The position numbers and the translations under genes were made by a program. Positions 56,937 through 64,000 of a DNA stretch of 64,000 bases are shown here, piece by piece. Source of the DNA: Candidatus Scalindua sp. SCAELEC01 (GTDB taxonomy: Bacteria > Planctomycetota > Brocadiia > Brocadiales > Scalinduaceae); the NCBI GenBank assembly GCA_004282745.1, contig SHMT01000014.1, forward strand, positions 1 through 64,000. The letters run 5' to 3'. The notes beneath the pieces are model-generated. The model was given only the letters and a program-made list of their open reading frames with translations. It made no database searches and had not been told where the DNA came from. Positions within the stretch are counted from its first letter, which is position 1; each line of letters begins with the position of its first letter.

Positions 56937-57812
56937 CTAGGAAACGCAATCGCTGACAGCCGTTTCGATTTCCGGAAACAAAAAGGTGAAACCGCTGTCC
57001 ATAAGTCTTTTCGGTATTACATTCTGACCCTTTGTGAGTATTTGAGAACCCTCACCCAATTTTAGCCGGAGCGCAAACTTTGGTACCCGGAAAAAGGTGG
57101 GCTTGCAGAGCGCTTTTCCCAGGGCAACGGTCAAACCTTTATTTGTCGTGGGATTGAACGCCGTAAGATTATATATACCTTCATACGCAGTATTTTCTAT
57201 TACCGCTTGGTAGGCACGTAACAGGTCATCTATATGTACCCATGAGAATGGCTGCTTACCGTCTCCAATTGTACCTCCTATACCCAACTTAAATGGGAAA
57301 AGCATCTTCTTGAGTGCGCCGCCATCCTTACCCAGGACCACTCCAAAGCGGAAAATAACCGTTCTGATCCCACGTTTTCCAGCCTTGAGTGCCTCCTGTT
57401 CCCAATCACCTGCAAGATTCCCGAGGAAATCATTGGCTTTCACATGGTTCTCCTCTGAATGTGTTCCCTCTGTGGCATAATAGCCTATGGCAGATGTGGA
57501 AATAAGCAGTTTCGGTTTCTGGTTTACGAGTGAGCAAGCGTACACAAGCTTTCGGGTAACATCAATCCTGCTTTTATACAGGGTCTCTTTATACGTTTCT
57601 GTCCATTTTTCAATAATCGGTGCGCCAGCCAGATTAATAAGTATATCTGTTCCATCTATTCTTTCCGCAAGAACCTCAGGGGCAAGCGTAAAATCCTTTC
57701 TTCCGAGAGGCAGAACCTCGTAATTCTCTGAATGAAAGGCCTTGGTCAAATGGGATCCAACAAATCCACTTGCACCACTCATGGCAATTTTATGGTTGAT
57801 TTTCCCCTCCAT
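56937..57812 (-). CDS. TIGR01777 family SDR epimerase (YfcH-like)
   Basis: About 291 residues from the ATG at 57812, which follows GAAGGGAG by eight bases. SGASGFVGSHL is the NAD(P) loop near residues 12-22. LINLAGAPIIEKWTETYK and SRIDVT are hallmarks of TIGR01777; SAIGYYATEG has the Ser/Tyr active region. The C-terminal DUF1731-like part (VPKFALRLKLGEGSQILTKG, PKRLMDSGF) is complete. Catalytic substrate is unknown in this family. Confidence 0.88.
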   Translation of the reverse strand: MEGKINHKIAMSGASGFVGSHLTKAFHSENYEVLPLGRKDFTLAPEVLAERIDGTDILINLAGAPIIEKWTETYKETLYKSRIDVTRKLVYACSLVNQKPKLLISTSAIGYYATEGTHSEENHVKANDFLGNLAGDWEQEALKAGKRGIRTVIFRFGVVLGKDGGALKKMLFPFKLGIGGTIGDGKQPFSWVHIDDLLRAYQAVIENTAYEGIYNLTAFNPTTNKGLTVALGKALCKPTFFRVPKFALRLKLGEGSQILTKGQNVIPKRLMDSGFTFLFPEIETAVSDCVS

Positions 57813-57996
57813 TAGTATACTCCCTTCGTAAAAATATAAAAATAATGAACCCAAAGATTCTCATGGGGATACTCTGAAATTAGCAACACGGGAAAATGAC
57901 ATTCTCGCAACAAAACAATCTCTGATCCTGATGATTTTCAAATAGCCGTAATCACTCAGCCTCTTGTGAATGTCTCTTATGTTGTATTCTTTTTAA

Positions 57997-58111
57997 TATA
58001 TACTAAAACCGATTTGGTTTTCGGCTTTATCGGAAACCAAATCTTGGTTGCAGTTATACTCGCTCAATTTTATCTCGGATTTTATCCGAAAACCATTATG
58101 AGATGAGTATA
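57997..58111. repeat. Palindromic repeat family, simple copy
   Basis: Nearly identical to 53954-54066, with TATACTAAAACCGATTTGG at the left and CCGAAAACCATTATGAGATG at the right. It lies just downstream of the methyltransferase gene, as if serving as its terminator. Confidence 0.75.
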
Positions 58112-58116
58112 ACAGA

Positions 58117-58893
58117 CTAATCAAAATATTTATCATAAAATTCTCTGGGGACATCATATTTCTTTCTGCCAGCAACAGCAAAGTAATACAGTGGTTCTCC
58201 TTCTATTGAAACACGGTGACGGTATCTCTCTAAATGATATAAATCCATATACTTAGAGAAAACTAAATCTCTGATCATCCTTGAAAACCCGCTGGTGTCA
58301 CTATTATCAAGGAATGTCTCTTTAATATTAAATGCCACCCAGCCTTCTGATTGGATGATATTAAATGCTACCATAAATGCCTTGGGTGGAATGTCACCAA
58401 ACCCTAAAGCAGCAACTGTTGTCAAACAGTTTAAAGACCACGAGGATAAATCCTCTGCCTCGCTTTCATCCAAATTACACAAATCTATAGTATCATAAGC
58501 ATCATATACATGTGGCCTGTCTCGTTCAGTTGCCCGTTTTGCTTCCGGAATAATGTCAATACCTACAAGCCTAGAAACACCATGTTTTTTCAGTTCGGAA
58601 CCCATTATTCCATTTCCTGCCCCTACGTCTAAGACCCTGAGTTCCGTGAAGTTTTCATTTGTTTGTGCCAGACTGGTGCTAAGAATTTCAGTCACTTTTT
58701 TTGGAGAGCAGCATTTGAGACGATCATAAAAGATCTGTTCATATAATCCGGGGATGTTATAAATGACATCGTAATCATGAAATTTAATCTTTTTTTTCCC
58801 CTTAGACTCTAGTAAATAAAAAAAGGCTTCGTCCTGGTCAGCATTTTGGCATTCACTTTTCGGAAATTGGATTCTGTGTCGTTTGTTATCCAT
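58117..58893 (-). CDS. Class I SAM-dependent methyltransferase
   Basis: 258 residues. RVLDVGAGNGIMG near 85-97 is motif I for SAM binding, and VGIDIIPEAKR is the acidic residue after strand 2. VAALGFGDIPPKAF fits motif post-II, and GWVAFNIKETFLD the later strand. It probably methylates a small molecule. It is a single gene; the substrate is not known. The N-terminal 80 residues are a helical cap. Confidence 0.82.
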   Translation of the reverse strand: MDNKRHRIQFPKSECQNADQDEAFFYLLESKGKKKIKFHDYDVIYNIPGLYEQIFYDRLKCCSPKKVTEILSTSLAQTNENFTELRVLDVGAGNGIMGSELKKHGVSRLVGIDIIPEAKRATERDRPHVYDAYDTIDLCNLDESEAEDLSSWSLNCLTTVAALGFGDIPPKAFMVAFNIIQSEGWVAFNIKETFLDNSDTSGFSRMIRDLVFSKYMDLYHLERYRHRVSIEGEPLYYFAVAGRKKYDVPREFYDKYFD

Positions 58894-59048
58894 AGATTTT
58901 TTCTAATGAAAAATTTTTAATTAGTATAAAATAAAAAACCATTATACGTCGATTTATTTTTTAAATCACCAAAATTGTCATATTGTCACAATAGTGAGCG
59001 TAGAAAAGTATATATTTTATTCAGAATTCTCCTTTTGTCCTTTTTTCA

Positions 59049-59205
59049 TAATTCGTGTTTGAACGAAAACTACCCATCTACTACGTTGCTGCAACAATTT
59101 CGAAATCCTCAAGTACAATTGTACGTTCCGGTTACGATATTGTTACGCGCCTTGTACCTGGGCACTTTTCATTCAAACACAGGGTTTTCGTTCAGACACT
59201 AATTC
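59049..59205. mobile_element. MITE-like element, copy 2 (145 bp, 6-bp target duplication TAATTC)
   Basis: Element 59055-59199 is flanked by TAATTC at 59049-59054 and 59200-59205. It has the same length as copy 1 and differs at only a few positions. Ends are the same imperfect inverted repeats. It sits about 20 bases before the HD-GYP start, so it may affect that gene's expression. Confidence 0.87.
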
Positions 59206-59224
59206 AGATTTTTTATTCCAGTAA

Positions 59225-60256
59225 ATGATTAATTGTCCGATTTATAGATTACCGGGAAAATTATTACAAACTTTTTACGGTTTTATTGTAATAGAGACGA
59301 TGAAAGACCCTAGCGATCTAGAATTGAGTAAAGAAATACATTATTTCCCCGCAAAACATACATTGTATGATAAATATGAAAAGACACGGCTATATTACAG
59401 AGACGTCTCAAACAATTTTTTCCTTTACAAAGATAAAGGCATTACATTACCCAAAATAAGGGTAGAGAGGTGTAAAATCCCACAGCTGTATATTAGTGAA
59501 AGCGATAAGCTAGAGTCCATAATGGAAATGCAGGATGTATTTAATAAGCAAATAATAGAAGATATACATTCAGGCAATTTACCTTCTGTGAAGAATACCC
59601 TTGTTACACTCATGAACGAAACACTCTCTGAGCCCAGAAGCGGAAACCTTCAAGGGCTTAGTAAAACAATAGATACACTCATTGATGGCTATTCAAAACA
59701 ACCTCAATTTTTTTCAACAATAGCAACATTATCAACAAATAATTACTCAACCACAATTCATTCGATTAATGTCAGTGCAATGGCCTTAGGCCTCTGTATA
59801 AATATGGGGTTCAATGAAAAGAAAACCAAAGAAATTGGTCTCGCAGCGTTGTTACACGATACCGGTAAGATTTATGTCCCGAATGAAATCCTTAATGCCC
59901 AAAGACGACTTACAGATAACGAATTTCGAATAATACAAAAACACCCTCTTGAAGGCTATAAAATCCTTAAAGGGGCAGGGTTTAGTGAAACAATTTGTCA
60001 GGTCACCTATCAGCATCACGAAAAACTCAATGGATTCGGATACCCAAAAGGCCTACAGACCAATAACATAAATAATGCAAGTCAATTAGTGGGACTCCTA
60101 GATTTTTATGAGGCAATAACAAATCACGATAGGCCATATCGTAGGGCTGATACTCCTATTGATGCATTAAGCATTATTAAAGTATGTGTTGATAAGGGAG
60201 AGCTTAACAGCGATATTTTTGAAGCAATGGTGCAATACCTGAGTTTTAGCAAATAA
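59225..60256 (+). CDS. HD-GYP domain protein (c-di-GMP phosphodiesterase type)
   Basis: 343 residues. An N-terminal part to about 165 resembles the regulatory module that precedes many HD-GYP domains. The catalytic domain has HD at 211-212 (LLHDTGKIYVP), HHE at 264-266 and GYP at 272-274 in HHEKLNGFGYP (Asn for the usual Asp). It would break down cyclic di-GMP. The start is uncertain: the ATG at 59225 lies 20 bases after the MITE and lacks a ribosome site; the next in-frame ATG is at 59300. Confidence 0.87.
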   Translation: MINCPIYRLPGKLLQTFYGFIVIETMKDPSDLELSKEIHYFPAKHTLYDKYEKTRLYYRDVSNNFFLYKDKGITLPKIRVERCKIPQLYISESDKLESIMEMQDVFNKQIIEDIHSGNLPSVKNTLVTLMNETLSEPRSGNLQGLSKTIDTLIDGYSKQPQFFSTIATLSTNNYSTTIHSINVSAMALGLCINMGFNEKKTKEIGLAALLHDTGKIYVPNEILNAQRRLTDNEFRIIQKHPLEGYKILKGAGFSETICQVTYQHHEKLNGFGYPKGLQTNNINNASQLVGLLDFYEAITNHDRPYRRADTPIDALSIIKVCVDKGELNSDIFEAMVQYLSFSK

Positions 60257-60731
60257 TACGTTTTTTTATTACTGTTTGGAAAAATAGTATCTGTAACGTT
60301 AGCTCACGTAAAACTTCATGATCGTATCGATTAGGTCACAAGCCAGAGCGACCTGGTCGTCCGCCCGTGTCTCTTCGCCAGCCCCCGTCCGAATGGACGG
60401 TAGGCCGGGCGGGCGACACTCTTTCTGGCGGGGACGCTGGCTGGGACACGTAAACATTTTTTACTTCTCAAGATTTTCCAGGCCGAGTCTTTGTCCACCG
60501 TGACTTTTAATTTACATTGAATTTTCTCTACAATTCAACTCGTTTTAACTCTCGATACTCTTGCAGTTGTCTTTCTCAACATGTTTTGTAAAATCACAAC
60601 ATTTCTTATAACAAAATATAATTCTGTTTCTCAATCTTTAGTTTTATGTCCCATTTTAACCATGGCTTACAAAATTACTTCCTGAAATAAACATAAATGG
60701 TACTGTATTTGTTGCTTACGTCGTACCCATT
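60257..60731. other. Intergenic with GC-rich hairpin repeat
   Basis: About 475 bases. The GC-rich module (60384-60416: CCCCGTCCGAATGGACGG then TAGGCCGGGCGGGCG) is here alone, not inside a palindromic repeat. Longer inverted words around it (GTCGTCCGCCCG / CGGGCGGGCGAC) can fold with it. No gene seen. A CAT-type start for the next gene lies at 60732. Confidence 0.5.
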
Positions 60732-61130
60732 ATGGACATAGCAGACAAAAACAATTGTGATGAACATTTTAAAGATTTCCTTGCGAAAAAATTGGGAATA
60801 GATAGGTCCACAATCCCAAATCCTGGTATTTGGTTTGGAACCGGAGAAACCTATAGTGCACTATCTTTGAAGCTTGATTTACTGACCACGGAAAAAATTG
60901 ATACGGTATTAGACAAGACACAAGACCAGAATATGCACTTTGCGGAGACGGCCATAAAGTTGGGTTTCATAAAAAAAGAACAATCGGAAAAGATATTACA
61001 ATTACAGCTTTTCCATAAGAAACAGACCCTCCTTGAAATGATGCTACTGAACAACCAAATAAAACTGGAAGACATATGGGTGATTCTTTCCGAGTATGAA
61101 CCACCCAATAGGGTAATTACTAGTCTATGA
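60732..61130 (+). CDS. Small protein with MshEN-like helical pattern, unknown
   Basis: 132 residues. FLAKKLGIDRSTIP, LSLKLDLLTTEKIDTVLDKTQ and AIKLGFIKKEQSEKILQLQL resemble the helical units at the start of type II/IV secretion ATPases (MshEN/T2SSE-N). Here they stand alone. MshEN units can bind c-di-GMP, so a link to the HD-GYP gene next door is conceivable. Chemotaxis genes follow. Confidence 0.5.
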   Translation: MDIADKNNCDEHFKDFLAKKLGIDRSTIPNPGIWFGTGETYSALSLKLDLLTTEKIDTVLDKTQDQNMHFAETAIKLGFIKKEQSEKILQLQLFHKKQTLLEMMLLNNQIKLEDIWVILSEYEPPNRVITSL

Positions 61131-61457
61131 ACTACTCTTTGATTAAACCCATAAAATTGACAATTGGTATTTCCTTTGCGTAACAAAATATCAGAAAAAG
61201 GGTAAGGTATTACAGATCTATTCCGATAAGTTAGCAAGAATCAAAGAACTATCTAAGATCGGATCTTTATTTTCTATTGCCCTTTTATTAAAGGGCCAGT
61301 CTCTTTCTCGTGCACTTCTCGGAACTGCACGACGAAAGAAATCAAACCCGTTTTTCCTTATTAAAACCCCAAACATCATAGTAGAGCCACAATTAAAATT
61401 CTGTACTAAATCCTATTACCTTACTAAGGATTACCTTACACATTTAAAGGAGAAAAC
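61131..61457. other. Intergenic, no gene seen
   Basis: About 330 bases before cheW. No gene or clear regulatory motif beyond the AAAGGAG ribosome site just before the cheW start. Confidence 0.45.
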
Positions 61458-61946
61458 ATGCAACCAGGAGTACAAAATTGTACCGTTGATGAAGGTAAAT
61501 TTCTAACGTTTGTCATCAATAAAGAAGAGTACGGCATTGAGATCCTCAAGGTGAGAGAGATCATTGGCGTTATCGGCATTACGCCGGTACCACAAACCCC
61601 GGATTACTTGAAAGGAGTCATTAATCTACGGGGCAAGGTAATCCCCATAATCGATCTAAGGCTTAAGTTTTCAATGCAAGAAGAGGAGCATAAACAAGAG
61701 ACTTGTATTATTGTAGTTGAGGTGAACAATGCACCAATTGGCATTATTGTTGACAATGTCTCTGAGGTGCTTGATATCAGGGGTGAGGAGGTAGAGGATA
61801 CCCCGCAATTCGGCCATAATATAGATACAGACTATATTACGGGACTTGGAAAAGCAAAAGAGAAGATTATTATCTTGCTTGATATAGAAAAGGTGCTATC
61901 GAGTGAAGAGATAGAAATGGTTGAGAAAATCACTGAGAATGGGTAA
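61458..61946 (+). CDS. cheW: CheW chemotaxis coupling protein
   Basis: 162 residues. FLTFVINKEEYGIEILKVREIIG, VPQTPDYLKGVINLRGKVIPIIDLR and VNNAPIGIIVDNVSEVLDI are standard for CheW. It links chemoreceptors to the CheA kinase in the cytoplasm. The receptor gene follows 134 bases later. AAAGGAG supports the start. Confidence 0.95.
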   Translation: MQPGVQNCTVDEGKFLTFVINKEEYGIEILKVREIIGVIGITPVPQTPDYLKGVINLRGKVIPIIDLRLKFSMQEEEHKQETCIIVVEVNNAPIGIIVDNVSEVLDIRGEEVEDTPQFGHNIDTDYITGLGKAKEKIIILLDIEKVLSSEEIEMVEKITENG

Positions 61947-62080
61947 TGAGATAATTTAGGTGAAGAGTCTATGCAGGATCAGGAGTGAAGAGTAAAAAGC
62001 ATGGAAGATAATTCCTCTTTTCATATTAAATTATTTCAATAGAGACTATTTAAAAACCACAGAAAAGGAGAAAGTAAATA

Positions 62081-64000
62081 ATGACTGTAGGCAAAAAATT
62101 TGCGCTAGTATTCTCAATTTTTTTTGTAACCGTATTTGTCGGCGCTTTTATTGTATTTAATACTATCAAGAGTCAGCATGGAGATAAACAGACAGTTAAT
62201 CTTGCCGGGAGACAGAGCATGTTGACTCAAAAATATACGAAAGAGTACATTGATGAACTGATTCCCCTCCAGGTTCGCCACAGCACCCTGAAGGCTGCAG
62301 AAATCGCAACGCTCCAGATCGTGGAGGACAGGAAACAGTATACGAAGAACATCGTCGTAAAGCTCAAAAAGGACGGTGTCCTGGACGTACACCCTAATAG
62401 GAATTATGCCAAGATCGATGGCGGTATCCCCCTCCCGGCAACGTTTGTTCAGGAGGTTTCCTCCAACATAAACGAGAAAGGTGTCTACAGTTATAATCTC
62501 TTAAGCAAGTGGAACATAAACAGAGACAAAGGGCTAAAAACAGACTTCGAGAAAGAGGCTTTCGACCATCTCTACTCTAAAAAGGGAAAGTCATTCTCCC
62601 GTTTATTGGTACATAACGGTCTCTACACCCTTCGTTACGCAACCGCTGATGTCGCATCAGCAAAGGGGTGTGTAAGTTGTCATAATGCACATGAGGAGAG
62701 CCCTAAGAATGACTTCAAACTGGGAGACGTTATGGGAATCCTTATAGTCAACATCCCTATCGGTACGGTAAGTCATGAAACAGAGGAGTTCTTTGCGGAT
62801 TCCGGGGACAAGGAATTTGGGGCAGTCTCTTTCCTCAAGACAAAGAAGGTCTTTGATACAACCCTTGCAGCCCTCATGAATGGCGGGGAAGCGCCTCTTG
62901 ATCTTGAAATGACGAGTTTTGCCACACTCCCTGCCACAGAAGACGTTAAGATCAAGAGCAAACTGAATGAGGTGAAACAGCTCTGGGAGAAGACACAGGA
63001 AAATTTTAATACCCTTTCAACGGTTGAACCAAATTCCGCAGAGTATATCGTTGCCTATGGTACTGCCTATGACAGTGCCAATGCTACCATGAAGGGGATG
63101 AATGAAGCGGTTGCTCTGTACCAGGCAAATTCAGAGAAGAAATCAACGATGCTCATGTGGATCCAAGGTTGTTCTGTAGCTCTTGTCTGTCTGGTAATAG
63201 GGCTTGGATGGGTGTTCTTTGCACGTCCATTAATCACTTTCCTACGAGAGCTGGCAGACAAATTAGGGGATGGAGCCGAGCAGGTTGCATCAGCATCAGG
63301 TCAAATTTCATCCTCAAGCCAAAGCCTCGCACAAGGGGCATCGGAACAGGCATCCTCTATCGAGGAGACCTCGGCATCCATGGAGGAGATGTCCTCGACG
63401 ACAAAGCAGAATGCAAATAACGCAAAAGAGGCGGCCCAACTCGCATCTCTCTGCAATAGCACGGCAGAGTCAGGGAGCAAGTCTGTGCATGAGATGAACG
63501 ATGCGATGAACGATATTAACGATAGCAGTAAAAAGATCAGTGATATCATAAAGGTGATAGATGGCATAGCATTCCAGACAAACCTCCTCGCCTTGAATGC
63601 AGCAGTAGAGGCAGCCCGGGCAGGGGAACATGGGAAAGGGTTTGCGGTAGTGGCTGAAGAGGTGAGAAATCTTGCTCAGAGGAGCGCCGCTGCGGCTAAA
63701 GATACAACGGAATTGATTGAGGATTGTGTTGGGAAGGCAAATGCGGGTACAGAGCTATCGGTAAGGTGTAAGGAGGTGTTGGCTGGTATTGTAACAAACG
63801 TGAAGAAGGTAAACACCCTCATAGAAGAGATCGCTACGGCATCGGATGAGCAGGCAGACGGAATAGACCAGGTGAGTCAGGCCGTTCAACAGATGGACCA
63901 GGTAACACAGCAGAATGCGGCCAATGCCGAAGAGACTGCGGCAGCAAGTGAAGAGATGTCGGCACAATCGCAGACACTCCTTGATCAGGTCAAGATATTA
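62081..64000 (+). CDS. Methyl-accepting chemotaxis protein with haem-binding sensor domain (partial)
   Basis: The first 640 codons are in the window; the end is not. An N-terminal membrane segment ([18 protein letters not shown], about 8-26) precedes a periplasmic domain with [15 protein letters not shown] and a CVSCH motif (CxxCH, residues 197-201) that can bind haem c, as in Tll0287-like (DUF3365) sensors. A second membrane segment lies near 360-385. The signalling part holds the hairpin tip region [35 protein letters not shown] split over about 493-527. It would sense redox state, oxygen or a similar ligand. ATG follows AAAGGAG. Confidence 0.92.
   Translation, partial: MTVGKKFALVFSIFFVTVFVGAFIVFNTIKSQHGDKQTVNLAGRQSMLTQKYTKEYIDELIPLQVRHSTLKAAEIATLQIVEDRKQYTKNIVVKLKKDGVLDVHPNRNYAKIDGGIPLPATFVQEVSSNINEKGVYSYNLLSKWNINRDKGLKTDFEKEAFDHLYSKKGKSFSRLLVHNGLYTLRYATADVASAKGCVSCHNAHEESPKNDFKLGDVMGILIVNIPIGTVSHETEEFFADSGDKEFGAVSFLKTKKVFDTTLAALMNGGEAPLDLEMTSFATLPATEDVKIKSKLNEVKQLWEKTQENFNTLSTVEPNSAEYIVAYGTAYDSANATMKGMNEAVALYQANSEKKSTMLMWIQGCSVALVCLVIGLGWVFFARPLITFLRELADKLGDGAEQVASASGQISSSSQSLAQGASEQASSIEETSASMEEMSSTTKQNANNAKEAAQLASLCNSTAESGSKSVHEMNDAMNDINDSSKKISDIIKVIDGIAFQTNLLALNAAVEAARAGEHGKGFAVVAEEVRNLAQRSAAAAKDTTELIEDCVGKANAGTELSVRCKEVLAGIVTNVKKVNTLIEEIATASDEQADGIDQVSQAVQQMDQVTQQNAANAEETAAASEEMSAQSQTLLDQVKIL

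Overview
The window looks like chromosome from a low-GC environmental Gram-negative bacterium that carries one nearly complete tailed-phage prophage. Lipoprotein and secreted-protein signals, heptose-type sugar genes and a chemoreceptor with a covalent-haem motif support this. An anammox-type planctomycete (Brocadiales) would fit the gene flavour, but that is a guess and nothing in the window proves it.

Left flank (1-6083): an aromatic amino acid ammonia-lyase gene broken at a perfect 20-bp palindrome; a membrane-anchored DUF4377 protein; a small surface-polysaccharide group (sugar-nucleotide epimerase, phosphoheptose isomerase-like SIS protein, NusG/RfaH-like antiterminator); an unknown 106-residue protein; tRNA-Arg(TCG) and tRNA-Lys(CTT). 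Two short repeat families lie between these genes and recur in the right flank: a 145-bp MITE-like element with 6-bp target duplications, and a roughly 110-bp palindromic element that sometimes carries a nested GC-rich hairpin.

Prophage (6084-50373): it sits in the 3' end of tRNA-Lys(CTT). A 47-bp core is duplicated exactly at 6037-6083 and 50327-50373. Just inside the left end is a secreted Sel1/ankyrin-repeat protein. From 42846 down to 9315 nearly everything is on the minus strand and reads, in transcription order: Cro-like and Xis-like regulators, Redbeta/RecT-type annealase and PD-(D/E)XK nuclease, RusA resolvase, an HNH protein, a ParB-adenine methyltransferase fusion, a nuclease, a replication initiator, a primase-helicase, a ParB-like protein, terminase, and then a lambda-type head module (gpW-like, portal, S49 protease with nested scaffold, decoration, capsid, FII-like, U-like). 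The tail module follows (tube, chaperone, tape measure, lipoprotein, tail/baseplate proteins, XhlA-like, PKD protein). No endolysin could be recognised.

The most interesting part is 43395-50276, on the plus strand between the CI-type repressor and the integrase. AT-rich cargo genes (a SIR2-like protein, a secreted plus membrane pair, a small acidic protein, and a TIGR04255-type gene with two overlapping partners) are separated by scars. The scars are copies of the 3' end of a repressor gene, one copy of an integrase 5' end, and an identical 48-bp repeat. This suggests modular gain of cargo, probably phage-defence genes, at a fixed hotspot.

Right flank (50374-64000): a degraded second integrase facing the same tRNA-derived site, a frameshifted membrane gene, an MNT-HEPN toxin-antitoxin pair, a DUF4160 pseudogene, a serine recombinase, a GC-rich foreign patch, a heavy-metal-binding protein, two SDR epimerases, a methyltransferase, an HD-GYP protein, CheW, and a haem-motif chemoreceptor that runs off the window.
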